From: Candidatus Omnitrophota bacterium
GTDB lineage: Bacteria > Ratteibacteria > UBA8468 > B48-G9 > JAFGKM01
NCBI GenBank assembly: GCA_023819375.1
Contig: JAMWDI010000003.1
Coordinates: forward strand, 1 to 64,000
Direction of reading: 5' to 3'
Length of the DNA: 64,000 nucleotides
Part shown: positions 27,393 through 36,234 of the stretch, piece by piece
How the letters are laid out: each line of letters begins with the position of its first letter
Numbering within the stretch: the first letter of the stretch is position 1
Translations under genes and position numbers: made by a program
Notes under the pieces: generated by a model
Database searches by the model: none
What the model saw: only the letters and a program-made list of their open reading frames with translations
What the model was told of the DNA's origin: nothing

Positions 27393-28166
27393 ATGAAAGT
27401 TAGGCTGATTTTGGATAAGAATTATGAGCCATATTGGAATATGGCATTTGATTTTTATTTCTGGAAAAAAAATACTGACTGGAAGTTTTTTCCAGTTTTG
27501 AGGTTTTATAAGTGGAATCCAAGTAGTGTTTCTTTTGGTTATAATCAAAGAATAGAAAGATTAATAAATGTTGAATTTTGCAATAAAAATAATATTCCAA
27601 TGGTAATGAGACCAACTGGTGGAAGTGCAATATTCCATGACATTGAAATTACTTATTCTTTCTCTTCAAATATAAAACATAATAAATTTTTCCTTTCTCC
27701 CTATATTTCTTATATTAAAATTGCTGAAAGCATAATAAAAGGGCTTGAAAAATTAGGTCTTAAACTTAAAATAAGAGGTGTTTCTGATAATAAAGAACCT
27801 TCTTTCACTGATATTCCCTGTTTTTCCCTATTTTCAAGACATGATATAGTTTTTGAAAATAAAAAAATTGTTGGTTCTGCTCAGAGAAGAAATAGTTTTT
27901 CTTTTTTGCAGCATGGTTCTATTTTAATTGATATAAGAAAAGATTTGTGGGAAAATATTTTCTTTAAAAAAGTTAATTTTAATGGAATAGGTTGTTTGAA
28001 AGAATTGGTTGGTAATTTTGATGAAGAAGAATTAATTAAATTCTTAAAAAATGGTTTTGAGGAAGTTTTAGAATGTGAGATTTTTGAGGATAAACTGGAA
28101 ATAAAAGAAAAAAAGGAAATTGAAAATATAAAGGGAAAATTGCAAAAGGAGGGGAGATATGAATGA
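27393..28166 (+). CDS. Lipoate-protein ligase A-like protein
   Basis: 257 residues of the biotin/lipoate A/B transferase fold. Motifs are NMAFDFYFW near the N-terminus, RFYKWNPSSVSFGYNQ, MRPTGGSAIFHDIEITYS (the RRxxGGGxVxHD equivalent) and KIVGSAQRRNSFSFLQHGSILID, which holds the catalytic-type Lys. It attaches lipoate or octanoate to a carrier protein. Without a separate C-terminal LplA domain it may be LipM- or LplA-N-like. Confidence 0.8.
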   Translation: MKVRLILDKNYEPYWNMAFDFYFWKKNTDWKFFPVLRFYKWNPSSVSFGYNQRIERLINVEFCNKNNIPMVMRPTGGSAIFHDIEITYSFSSNIKHNKFFLSPYISYIKIAESIIKGLEKLGLKLKIRGVSDNKEPSFTDIPCFSLFSRHDIVFENKKIVGSAQRRNSFSFLQHGSILIDIRKDLWENIFFKKVNFNGIGCLKELVGNFDEEELIKFLKNGFEEVLECEIFEDKLEIKEKKEIENIKGKLQKEGRYE

Positions 28167-28902
28167 TTTAAAGGAAAATATTGGTGTACAAAGTTATTGT
28201 TTCAGAAATTTTAAAGATAATAGGGATGTTGCAAAAATGGTTAAAGAATTAGGTTTAAATAAGATTGAATTGTGTGGAGTTCATGTTGATTTTCTTGATG
28301 TTAATAAATTTAAAGAAGTTATTTCAATTTATGAAAATGAAGGAGTTAAAATTTTCTCAATAGGAGTCCAATATTTTTCAAGTAATGAAAAAAATGAAAG
28401 GAAATATTTTGAATTTGTTAAAATATGTGGAGCAAAATTTATAAGTGCTGATTTTGATATAAATAAAATTTTTGATTGTTTTAAAATTGCTGAAAAACTT
28501 GCTGAAGAGTATGATGTAAAAATTGCAATTCATAATCATGGAGGATGGCACTGGCTTGGTAATATTCAAACACTTGAATATGTTTTTAAAAATACCTCAG
28601 ATAGAATTGGTTTATGTCTTGATACTGCCTGGTCTCTTGATTCCAATATAGAACCAATCAAAATGATAGAGACTTTTAAGGATAGGCTTTATTCTTTACA
28701 TTTAAAAGATTTCATTTTTGAAAAAAATAGAAAACCTGTTGATGTTATTTTAGGAGAGGGTAACATTGATTTAAAAAAACTCGTGAATAAATTGAAGGAA
28801 ATAAATTTTTCAGGTCCACTTATAATTGAGTATGAAGGAGAACCAGAAAATCCAATCCCAAGTATTAAAAAAGGGATAGAAAATTTAATTAAAGAATTAT
28901 AA
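28159..28902 (+). CDS. Sugar phosphate isomerase/epimerase-like TIM barrel
   Basis: 247 residues of the xylose-isomerase-like (AP endonuclease 2) barrel. IELCGVHVDF, AIHNHGGWHW, GLCLDTAWSLDSN, LHLKDFIFE and EYEGEPENP carry the Glu, His and Asp metal ligands at expected positions. The substrate is unknown; inosose dehydratase and hydroxypyruvate isomerase are relatives. The ATG overlaps the end of the lipoate-ligase-like gene by eight bases after a GGAGG. Confidence 0.7.
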   Translation: MNDLKENIGVQSYCFRNFKDNRDVAKMVKELGLNKIELCGVHVDFLDVNKFKEVISIYENEGVKIFSIGVQYFSSNEKNERKYFEFVKICGAKFISADFDINKIFDCFKIAEKLAEEYDVKIAIHNHGGWHWLGNIQTLEYVFKNTSDRIGLCLDTAWSLDSNIEPIKMIETFKDRLYSLHLKDFIFEKNRKPVDVILGEGNIDLKKLVNKLKEINFSGPLIIEYEGEPENPIPSIKKGIENLIKEL

Positions 28903-28911
28903 GGAGGAAGA

Positions 28912-30537
28912 TTGCAGATAAAAGGAGTTATTTTTGATTTTGATGGCACACTTGTAAATCTTTCAATTCCTTTTAAAAAAATTAAAGAAAAGATTTTAAA
29001 AGAAGCCAAAAAGAGAAATTTAAAATTTAAAGAAAATCTTCCTATACTTGAGTTGCTTGACTATATAAAAAGAAAAAATGGTAAAAAAGGGAAAATATTT
29101 TTCTTTCTTGGACATAGAATTTTGAAAGAAGAAGAAATAAAAGCAAGTAAAAGAACTTATCCAAAATATCATGTTTTAAAAACACTTAAAAACCTGAAGA
29201 AAAACAATATCAAAATTGGAATAATTACAAGGAATTGTAGAGAATCAGTAGAAAATGTTATAAGGAAATTTTCAATCCATTATGATGTTCTCCTAACAAG
29301 GGATGATGTTAAAAAAGTAAAACCAGACGTATATCATATAAAGAAATGCTTGAAATTACTTAAATTAAAGAAAAATGAGGTAATTATTGTTGGAGACCAT
29401 CCTTTTGATATAAGATGTGGAAAGAAAATAGGGATTAAAAGTGTAGGAATTAGAAGTTCATATATTAAAGATGAATTATTTTATAAAGAAGGAAGTGATT
29501 TTCTTTTTGACAGGATAGAGGATATAGAATTTTTAATTGGTTTAAAAAGTTTTAAACCTGGCAAACTTCCAAATAGATTTTTAACTTATCTTCTTGAAAA
29601 ATATACAGATAAGGATAAGAATGTTATTTTTGGGTCAAAAATAGGAACTGATTGTGCAATTTTTAAAACTAAGACAAAAACAATTTTTTCAAAAACTGAT
29701 CCAATAACTCTCACTTCAAAAGATATTGGTTTTTATCTTGTTAATATTAACGTAAATGATATTGTTGTTATGGGTGGAGTACCAACCTATTTTCTCTGTA
29801 CACTTTTATTTCCAGAAAATACTAAATTTTATGAGATTGAAGATGTTTTTTTACAGATAAGTAATGAATGTAAAAAATTCAATATAAAATGGATTGGAGG
29901 CCATACTGAAATTATATCAGGAATAAAAAACCCTTTTGCGATTGGATTTCTTATTGGAGAAAGAATAAAAAAATTGGAATTTTCTGAGATAAAAATTGGA
30001 GATAGAGTTTTCCTTGTTAAACAAATAGGAATAGAGGCAACTTCAATATTGGTAAGAGAAAAATACCTTTATTTAAAAAAATATTTTTCAGAGAATTATC
30101 TAAATAGAATTAAAAATTCAATTAAAAATCCAGGTATAAGTGTTTTCAGAGAAGGTGTTATTTTATGGGAAAATTTAAAGGTAAAATGTATGCATGATCC
30201 AACTGAAGGTGGAATATCAACAGGTCTTTATGAACTATCAGAAAATAAAAATATAGGGCTTTTAATTGATATTAAAAAATTGATTTTTTATTCTCCAGTG
30301 TTGAAATTATGTAAAATATTTAAATTGAATCCACTCGGAATAATATCTTCCGGCTGTATAATTGGAATTATAGATAAAAAAGATGAAAAAAAATTTTTTA
30401 AATTTTGTAGATCAAAAAATATTAAAGGTGAAATAATAGGTGAAGTTATTGAAGAAAAAGGAGTTTATTATTTAAAGAATGGCAAAAAGTTTCCCTTTCC
30501 AAGATTTGATAGGGATGAAATAAATAAAATTCTATAA
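28912..30537 (+). CDS. Fusion: HAD phosphatase + AIR-synthase-related (HypE/PurM-like) domain
   Basis: 541 residues from a TTG codon, chosen because AAGGAGGAAG lies just before it and no ATG is near. Residues 1-~210 are a HAD-IA hydrolase: FDFDGTLVN, IITRNCRESV, Lys in VKKVKPD and IIVGDHPFDIRCG. Residues ~215-541 are an ATP-binding AIR-synthase-like module: SKIGTDCAIF, FSKTDPIT, VNINVNDIVVMGGVP, WIGGHTEII and MHDPTEGGISTGLYEL. The layout resembles HypE and related archaeal proteins, but the C-terminus ends NKIL and lacks the PRxC tail that HypE uses for cyanide-group chemistry. No hydrogenase genes are near. The combined function is unknown. Confidence 0.75.
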   Translation: MQIKGVIFDFDGTLVNLSIPFKKIKEKILKEAKKRNLKFKENLPILELLDYIKRKNGKKGKIFFFLGHRILKEEEIKASKRTYPKYHVLKTLKNLKKNNIKIGIITRNCRESVENVIRKFSIHYDVLLTRDDVKKVKPDVYHIKKCLKLLKLKKNEVIIVGDHPFDIRCGKKIGIKSVGIRSSYIKDELFYKEGSDFLFDRIEDIEFLIGLKSFKPGKLPNRFLTYLLEKYTDKDKNVIFGSKIGTDCAIFKTKTKTIFSKTDPITLTSKDIGFYLVNINVNDIVVMGGVPTYFLCTLLFPENTKFYEIEDVFLQISNECKKFNIKWIGGHTEIISGIKNPFAIGFLIGERIKKLEFSEIKIGDRVFLVKQIGIEATSILVREKYLYLKKYFSENYLNRIKNSIKNPGISVFREGVILWENLKVKCMHDPTEGGISTGLYELSENKNIGLLIDIKKLIFYSPVLKLCKIFKLNPLGIISSGCIIGIIDKKDEKKFFKFCRSKNIKGEIIGEVIEEKGVYYLKNGKKFPFPRFDRDEINKIL

Positions 30538-30560
30538 ATATTTTGCCATAATTAAAATTG

Positions 30561-30588
30561 TAGACATAAAAGGAAAAAATGGTAAAAT
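30561..30588 (+). promoter_or_regulatory. Promoter of the receiver-domain gene; likely leaderless start
   Basis: TAGACA, 16 bases, TAAAAT preceded by TGG (extended -10). The ATG follows nine bases after the -10 box and has no Shine-Dalgarno. Confidence 0.5.
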
Positions 30589-30597
30589 TATTTATAA

Positions 30598-30969
30598 ATG
30601 GAACCTAAAAAAATACTTATAATTGAGGATGACCCAGAAGAAAGAATAATATTGACCAGAGAATTGAAAAAGCAAGGTTATATTGTTTATGAGGCACCAA
30701 CAGGAGAGGAAGGGTTAAGAATTTTTAGGGAAGATAGACCCGATTTGGTTATACTTGATATAATGTTGCCTGGTATTGATGGATGGGAAGTTTTGAGAAG
30801 GATAAAGAAGGGTCCTATCAGTAGAAGAGTTCCTGTTATGATGTTGACAGGAAAGACAGAAGATAAAGATAAGATAAAAGGATATGACTTTGGAGCAGAT
30901 TATTATGTAACAAAACCTTATAATATCTCAAAATTGTTGCCTGTTATAAAAAGTTTGATTGAAGAATAG
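30598..30969 (+). CDS. Single-domain response regulator (receiver domain only)
   Basis: 123 residues, one CheY-like receiver. Acidic pair in IIEDDPEE, phospho-acceptor Asp in LVILDIMLPG, Thr in MMLTGKTED and Lys in YYVTKPYN are all present. There is no output domain and no kinase gene in the window, so it acts in trans or through protein contacts. It ends 5 bases before the ATG of the TGS GTPase. Confidence 0.92.
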   Translation: MEPKKILIIEDDPEERIILTRELKKQGYIVYEAPTGEEGLRIFREDRPDLVILDIMLPGIDGWEVLRRIKKGPISRRVPVMMLTGKTEDKDKIKGYDFGADYYVTKPYNISKLLPVIKSLIEE

Positions 30970-30973
30970 AAAA

Positions 30974-31942
30974 ATGGTTGTAAATTTACCTCCCCAGTAT
31001 CACGAAAAAGAGGCAGAATTGAAAAAAGCAAAAACTATTGAAGAAAAAATTAATATTCTTGAGGAGATGCTTGCCATAATGCCAAAACATAAATCAAGTG
31101 AAAAATTACAGGCATTATTAAAAAGTAAAATTTCTAAATATAGAAAAATGTTAGAAGAACAGACGAAAACAAAGAAAAAATCTCCTGTTCCAATTATACA
31201 AAAAGAAGGGGCAGGACAAATTGGTATATGTGGTCCACCAAATTCGGGTAAATCTACATTATTGTCAAAACTTACAAAAGCGACACCGGAAATTGGAGAT
31301 TATCCATTTACAACAAAAATTCCTATCCCAGGGATGATGGATTACGAAGATATTAAAATTCAACTTATTGATACACCTTCTTTATCAACAGAATTTACTG
31401 AAAACTGGGTTGGTGATATATTGAGGAAGGCAGATTCTCTTATTTTTCTTTTTGATATTTCAAGTGATTTCCTTCTTGAAGAATTAGAAGATTCAATCAA
31501 AGTTCTTGAAAAATTTAAAATAAAAATAGAAAATGAATTTGTCTTTACAAAAAATATAATATGGGTAGGAAATAAAATTGATATTCCATCTGCGAAAGAT
31601 ATTAAAGAAATCTTTTGTGAGTTTTATGGAAGTAAAATTCCTGAATTTGTTGAAATTTCAGCCAGAGAGGGAATTAATCTTGATATTTTAAAAGAAAAAA
31701 TGTTTAAATCCCTTGAGATTATAAGAGTTTATACGAAAATACCAGGTAAGCCACCCGATTTTGAAAGCCCATATACTTTAAGAAAAAACACAACTGTAAT
31801 TGAACTTGCTGAAATTATCCATAAAGAATTTGTAAAAAATTTTAAATATGCTAGATTATGGAGAGATGGAAGTGACAAACCTATAATTGCTGGTAGAGAT
31901 TATATCCTTCAAGATAAAGACATTATAGAGATACATATTTAA
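30974..31942 (+). CDS. TGS-domain GTPase of the Obg/DRG group
   Basis: About 322 residues from ATG 30974; a TTG at 30959 would overlap the upstream gene. An N-terminal helical region (residues 1-70) precedes the G domain: G1 CGPPNSGKSTLL, FTTKIPIPGMM (switch I), LIDTPSL (G3) and VGNKIDIPSA (G4). The C-terminal TGS domain is YTLRKNTTVIELAEIIHKEFVKNF. Bacterial proteins of this DRG-like type are ribosome- or RNA-associated GTPases by analogy. Exact role unknown. Confidence 0.82.
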   Translation: MVVNLPPQYHEKEAELKKAKTIEEKINILEEMLAIMPKHKSSEKLQALLKSKISKYRKMLEEQTKTKKKSPVPIIQKEGAGQIGICGPPNSGKSTLLSKLTKATPEIGDYPFTTKIPIPGMMDYEDIKIQLIDTPSLSTEFTENWVGDILRKADSLIFLFDISSDFLLEELEDSIKVLEKFKIKIENEFVFTKNIIWVGNKIDIPSAKDIKEIFCEFYGSKIPEFVEISAREGINLDILKEKMFKSLEIIRVYTKIPGKPPDFESPYTLRKNTTVIELAEIIHKEFVKNFKYARLWRDGSDKPIIAGRDYILQDKDIIEIHI

Positions 31943-31950
31943 AACATCAA

Positions 31951-31978
31951 TTGACTTTTTGGATTTTCTGAATATAAT
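31951..31978 (+). promoter_or_regulatory. Promoter of the rpsF-ssb-rpsR-rplI-dnaB operon
   Basis: TTGACT, 16 bases, perfect TATAAT, then AAGGAGG and the rpsF ATG at 32003. The nine genes downstream are closely spaced or overlapping to radA, so this may drive all of them. Confidence 0.7.
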
Positions 31979-32002
31979 TAAAAGTAATAAGGAGGAATAA
32001 TT

Positions 32003-32335
32003 ATGGTAAGAAATTATGAAATATGTTTTTTGATAAGAGCAGATTTGTCAGAAGAGGATTTTAACAAAGAGATTGATTTTATAGAGAGAAGTATTTTAAA
32101 AGAAGGTGGTGAAATTGTCAAAAAAGAAAACTGGGGAAGGAAAACCCTTGCTTATCCAATAAAGAAAAAAGAAGAAGCAATTTATTACCTTTTTTATATA
32201 AGATCTTTGCCAGAAAATATTTCAAAGATAGAATCTCATTTTTATCGCAGAGAAAATATTTTGAGATATCTTATTCTACAGAGAAAAAGGTTAAAATTTG
32301 AGGAGGAGGTAAGTGCCGGGTCCGTTTCTGAATAA
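32003..32335 (+). CDS. rpsF: 30S ribosomal protein S6
   Basis: 110 residues. MVRNYEICFLIRADLSEEDF and the RKTLAYPIKKKEEAIYYLF stretch are typical of S6, which pairs with S18 on the 30S platform. The C-terminus overlaps the ssb start by 23 bases. The order rpsF-ssb-rpsR-rplI is the common bacterial arrangement. Confidence 0.97.
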   Translation: MVRNYEICFLIRADLSEEDFNKEIDFIERSILKEGGEIVKKENWGRKTLAYPIKKKEEAIYYLFYIRSLPENISKIESHFYRRENILRYLILQRKRLKFEEEVSAGSVSE

Positions 32336-32711
32336 AGTTTTTCTTATAGGAAGATTAACAAGAGACCCTGAATTGAGATATACACCAAGTGGGAAGGCAG
32401 TTGCTACTTTTGGTTTTGCAGTTAATAGAGAATATATATCAAAAGGAGAAAAAAAAGAAGAGACCTGTTATTTGAATATGGTTGTATGGGGAAGACAGGC
32501 AGAAATATGTGCTGAATATTTAAAAAAGGGGAACTTAATATTTGTTGAAGGAAGACTTCAATATAGAACATGGGAAACTGAAGATAGTGAAAAAAAATCA
32601 GTTATAGAAATAAGAGTTGAGAGGTTTCAATTTCTTGAAAAACCTTCACCAATAGAAATTATTGAAGAAAAGGAGGAAATGGAAAATGGCGAAGAAACAG
32701 AAGGTTTGTAA
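32313..32711 (+). CDS. ssb: Single-stranded DNA-binding protein
   Basis: 132 residues beginning at GTG after GGAGGAGG. OB-fold residues are clear: NKVFLIGRLTRDPELRYTPSG, FGFAVNREY, CYLNMVVWGRQAEICAEYLKKG and VEGRLQYRTWE. The C-terminal tail is acidic but ends GEETEGL and not the usual DDDIPF tip that recruits partner proteins. It overlaps rpsF and rpsR. Confidence 0.96.
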   Translation: MPGPFLNKVFLIGRLTRDPELRYTPSGKAVATFGFAVNREYISKGEKKEETCYLNMVVWGRQAEICAEYLKKGNLIFVEGRLQYRTWETEDSEKKSVIEIRVERFQFLEKPSPIEIIEEKEEMENGEETEGL

Positions 32712-32898
32712 GTTCTGTCAGGATAAAATTGATGAGATTGATTACAAGGATATTGGAAGAATAAGGAGATATATTACACCCAGAGGGAAAATAATATCAG
32801 CAAAGCAAACAGGAACTTGTTCAAAACATCAAAGGGTTCTTGCTAAAGCCATTAAAAGGGCAAGATTTGTTGGACTTTTACCATTTGTTAAGATTTAA
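32686..32898 (+). CDS. rpsR: 30S ribosomal protein S18
   Basis: 70 residues from the ATG at 32686, nine bases after AGGAGG. The frame opens further upstream at a TTG, but that would place the start ahead of the ribosome-binding site. CKFC near the N-terminus and a later Cys give the zinc-binding form of S18. The core YKDIGRIRRYITPRGKI and CSKHQRVLAKAIKRARFVGLLPF is characteristic. It overlaps the ssb end by 26 bases. Confidence 0.96.
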   Translation: MAKKQKVCKFCQDKIDEIDYKDIGRIRRYITPRGKIISAKQTGTCSKHQRVLAKAIKRARFVGLLPFVKI

Positions 32899-32910
32899 GG
32901 AGATTAAACT

Positions 32911-33360
32911 ATGAAAGTTCTTTTTATAAAAGATTATAAAGATAAAGGAAAATGTGGAGAGATTAAAGAGGTTAAAGATGGTTTTGCAAGAAACTATCTC
33001 ATACCTTATGGATATGCAATTGAAGCGACAGAGGAAAATTTAAAAGTGTTTGAGGAAAGAAAAAAAGCGCAGGAATTAAAAAGAAAAAAAATAATAGAAG
33101 AAGCGAAAAAAATTATAAATATCCTAAAAGAAAAATCTGTTACTATAGAAGCAAAAGCAGGAAGGGATGAAAAACTTTTTGGTGCAATAACAAATGAGGA
33201 GATAGCAGAAGAAATAAAAAAACAATTCAATATAGAAATAGATAAACATCAAATACTTCTCGAAGAACCAATAAAAAAACTTGGTATTTATAAACTACCT
33301 ATCAAATTCCCTGAAGGCCTTGAAGGAGAAATAAAAGTATGGGTTGTTAGGGGAAAATAA
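32911..33360 (+). CDS. rplI: 50S ribosomal protein L9
   Basis: 149 residues. The N-terminal domain [21 protein letters not shown], the long connecting helix ([21 protein letters not shown]) and the C-terminal domain ([18 protein letters not shown]) form the typical dumbbell of L9. dnaB begins one base after its stop. Confidence 0.97.
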   Translation: MKVLFIKDYKDKGKCGEIKEVKDGFARNYLIPYGYAIEATEENLKVFEERKKAQELKRKKIIEEAKKIINILKEKSVTIEAKAGRDEKLFGAITNEEIAEEIKKQFNIEIDKHQILLEEPIKKLGIYKLPIKFPEGLEGEIKVWVVRGK

Positions 33361-33361
33361 G

Positions 33362-34717
33362 ATGCCGAGAAAAAAAATTGAATTTCCAGTTGACAAAATT
33401 CCACCTCAAAGTATAGAAGCAGAAAGGGCTCTTCTTGGTTGTATGCTTATTGATGAAGAAGCAAAAATTAAAGTTCTTGAAAATTTTAAAAAAGATTTTT
33501 TTTACAGTGAAGTCCATCAAAAAATTTTTTCCACAATTGCAAAACTTTTTGAAAATGGACAACCGTGCGATCTTATAACTCTTACAGAATCACTAAAAGC
33601 GGAAAATATTCTTGAAGAGGTAGGAGGGCCTCAATATCTATCTGGACTTGTTGAAAGTGTTCCTACATCTGCATATGTTGATGAATATATGAAAATTGTG
33701 AGAGATAAATATATATTGAGGGCTTTAATTTCAAATGCAACAAAAATTATAACTGAAGCTTATAACCAACAGGATGATGTGGAATCCCTTCTTGACAAAG
33801 CAGAGTCTTTGATTTTTGAAGTAAGTCAGAATAAAGTTGAGAAAGAAGCGTATCCATTGAGAGTTCTTGTTGAGCAAGCAATTGAAAATATAGAGAATAT
33901 AAGACAAAAAAAAGGATATGTCACAGGATTACAAACAGGATTTATTGATCTTGATAGAATAACGACAGGTTTTCATCCTGGTGATTTTATTATAATTGCA
34001 TCAAGACCTTCTATGGGAAAGACTGCTTTTGCTTGCAATATTGCCTTAAATCTAAATAGTGGCTTTGAAAAAGTTCCTGTTTTATTTTTTTCCCTTGAAA
34101 TGAGTAAAGAACAAATAGTTCAAAGAATGTTGTGTTGTGAAGCAAAAGTTAATAGCACAAAATTAAGACAAGGAGTTTTAAGTGATAAAGAAATAGGAGA
34201 ACTTTTACGTGCTGCAGCAAGACTTGAAGAGATGCCAATCTTTATAGATGATACCCCATCTTTAAATGTTTTTGAATTAAAAGCAAGAGCAAGAAGACTA
34301 AAAGCCAAAGAAAATATTCAATTGATAATTATTGATTATTTACAACTTATGAGAGGAAGTGGAAAAGCAGAAAATAGGCAACAGGAAATAAGTGAAATCT
34401 CTGCAGCATTGAAATCATTGGCAAAAGAATTGAATATTCCTGTTATTGCTGTTTCTCAATTGAGTAGAGCGGCAGAGCAGAGAGCAGATAAAAGACCTCA
34501 ACTTGCAGATTTAAGAGAAAGTGGGTCAATTGAACAAGATGCAGATCTTGTTTTATTACTTTACAGAGAGGAATTCTATAACAGAACAGAAGAAAATAAA
34601 GGGAAAGTAGAGGTTATTATTGCAAAACAGAGGAATGGTCCAACAGATACAAAAATATTAACTTTTTTGGAAGAATATACAAGATTTGAAAATTATTCTC
34701 CCAGAGAGGAAATGTGA
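33362..34717 (+). CDS. dnaB: Replicative DNA helicase
   Basis: About 451 residues from the ATG at 33362; a TTG at 33344 would overlap rplI. The N-terminal domain starts PPQSIEAERALLGCMLID. RecA-like motor motifs are Walker A ASRPSMGKTAFA, Walker B LIIIDYLQLM and the arginine-finger region VSQLSRAAEQRADKRPQLADLRESGSIEQDAD. No intein is present. It shares four bases (GTGA) with mlaE. Confidence 0.97.
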   Translation: MPRKKIEFPVDKIPPQSIEAERALLGCMLIDEEAKIKVLENFKKDFFYSEVHQKIFSTIAKLFENGQPCDLITLTESLKAENILEEVGGPQYLSGLVESVPTSAYVDEYMKIVRDKYILRALISNATKIITEAYNQQDDVESLLDKAESLIFEVSQNKVEKEAYPLRVLVEQAIENIENIRQKKGYVTGLQTGFIDLDRITTGFHPGDFIIIASRPSMGKTAFACNIALNLNSGFEKVPVLFFSLEMSKEQIVQRMLCCEAKVNSTKLRQGVLSDKEIGELLRAAARLEEMPIFIDDTPSLNVFELKARARRLKAKENIQLIIIDYLQLMRGSGKAENRQQEISEISAALKSLAKELNIPVIAVSQLSRAAEQRADKRPQLADLRESGSIEQDADLVLLLYREEFYNRTEENKGKVEVIIAKQRNGPTDTKILTFLEEYTRFENYSPREEM

Positions 34718-35487
34718 AAAAAATTTTTGAGTATATTGGTGAAAAAATAATTTTTTTAGTCAATTATCTTGGAAATCTATCAATTCTTATTATTACCTCT
34801 CTTAAAAAAACAATAAAACTTAAAAAGAAAGAAGACATTTTAAAATATATTAAAGAAATAGGTTCAGAATCCATGCCTCTGGTTGGAATAATTGCCTTAT
34901 TTACAGGTATGGTGCTTGTTATGGAGACTGCAAGTGCCTTAAAGAAATTTGGAGCAGAAATGTATTCTGGAGGACTTGTAAGTATCTCAATGATAAGAGA
35001 ACTTGGACCAGTTTTAATTGCGTTGATAGTTGCTGGTAGAGTTGGTGCTTCAATTGCTGCAGAAATAGGTGTTATGAAAATTACAGAACAGATAGATGCT
35101 TTATATGTTATGGCAGTTGATCCTGTTGAATACCTTGTTAGTCCAAGAGTTTTAGCAGGTTTAATTTCTTTACCTTCTCTTTTTATTTTGAGTTTTTTTA
35201 TTTCAATCTTTGGAGGATATTTAGTTGGCGTATATACAGTTGGTATTTCATCTGGTGTCTTTTTATATCAAAGTTTTAAGTATGTTGGAATAAAAGATTT
35301 TCTTATAGGACTTCTTAAAGTTTTAGTTTTTTCAATTATTATAATAAATGTTTCTTCTTATCAAGGACTTAATGCTTATGGAGGAGCAGAAGGTGTGGGA
35401 AGAGCATCTACTTATGCTGTAGTTTCTTCTTTTTTCTTTATTATACTTGCAAATCTTATTATAACAGGGCTTTTTTATTTTATCTGA
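34714..35487 (+). CDS. mlaE: Phospholipid ABC transporter permease, MlaE family
   Basis: 257 residues with five or six hydrophobic helices, starting at a GTG that overlaps the dnaB stop and follows AGAGAGGAAAT. The core MIRELGPVLIALIVAGRVGASIAAEIGVMK is diagnostic of MlaE/YrbE permeases. Together with the next two genes it forms an inner-membrane complex that moves phospholipids between inner and outer membranes, which supports a diderm envelope. Confidence 0.93.
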   Translation: MKKIFEYIGEKIIFLVNYLGNLSILIITSLKKTIKLKKKEDILKYIKEIGSESMPLVGIIALFTGMVLVMETASALKKFGAEMYSGGLVSISMIRELGPVLIALIVAGRVGASIAAEIGVMKITEQIDALYVMAVDPVEYLVSPRVLAGLISLPSLFILSFFISIFGGYLVGVYTVGISSGVFLYQSFKYVGIKDFLIGLLKVLVFSIIIINVSSYQGLNAYGGAEGVGRASTYAVVSSFFFIILANLIITGLFYFI

Positions 35488-35490
35488 AAA

Positions 35491-36231
35491 ATGGAGAACA
35501 TTATTGAGGTTAAAAATTTGTATGTCAAACTTGGGAACAGGGAGATTTTGAAAGATATAAATTTTGAGATAAAAAAGGGTGAATCAGTAGTAATTATTGG
35601 ACCCTCAGGATGTGGAAAAACAGTTCTTATTAAGACAATACTTGGTATTATAAAACCTGTTAAAGGTGAAATATATATATTTGGTCAAAATATACTTAAA
35701 CTTGAAGAGGAAGAAATAAAAAAAATAAGATCAAAAATTGGTATGGTTTTTCAAAATTCTGCTTTATTTGATTCATTAAAGGTATGGGAAAATGTTGGTT
35801 TTTACTATCTTTACCATTCTGAAAAAACCCAATCAGAAATAAAGGAATTATCACTTGCAATATTGAAAAAACTTGGATTTGATGAGAGTGTGATAGATAT
35901 GATGCCAGAACAGTTAAGTGGGGGGATGAAAAAAAGAGTTTCAATTGCAAGGGCTTTAATTTCAAATCCTGAAATTATTTTTTATGATGAACCTACAACA
36001 GGATTAGATCCTATAACAAGTGAAAGCCTTACAGAATTGATAAAAAATATTCATAATGATTTTAATACAACAGATATAACTGTAACCCATGATGTTAAAC
36101 TTGCAAGCAGAATTGGAAAAAGATTAATTTTAATAGATGAAGGTAAAATAATTGAAAGTGGGACATATGAAGAGTTAAAAAAGAAAAGTAATCATCCTTT
36201 AATTAAAAGTTATGTTGAAATAGGAGGATAA
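35491..36231 (+). CDS. mlaF: Phospholipid ABC transporter ATPase, MlaF family
   Basis: 246 residues. Walker A GPSGCGKTVLIK, Q-loop VFQNSALF, ABC signature LSGGMKKRVSIARAL, Walker B IIFYDEPTTGLDP and H-loop VTHDVK are complete. SGGM in place of SGGQ is usual in MlaF-type ATPases. It begins three bases after mlaE and ends three before mlaD. Confidence 0.93.
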   Translation: MENIIEVKNLYVKLGNREILKDINFEIKKGESVVIIGPSGCGKTVLIKTILGIIKPVKGEIYIFGQNILKLEEEEIKKIRSKIGMVFQNSALFDSLKVWENVGFYYLYHSEKTQSEIKELSLAILKKLGFDESVIDMMPEQLSGGMKKRVSIARALISNPEIIFYDEPTTGLDPITSESLTELIKNIHNDFNTTDITVTHDVKLASRIGKRLILIDEGKIIESGTYEELKKKSNHPLIKSYVEIGG

Positions 36232-36234
36232 TAA

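Noticed and set aside
28912-30537. Calling the HAD/AIR fusion HypE
   Set aside because: The C-terminal PRxC tail needed for HypE chemistry is absent and there are no hydrogenase maturation genes nearby.
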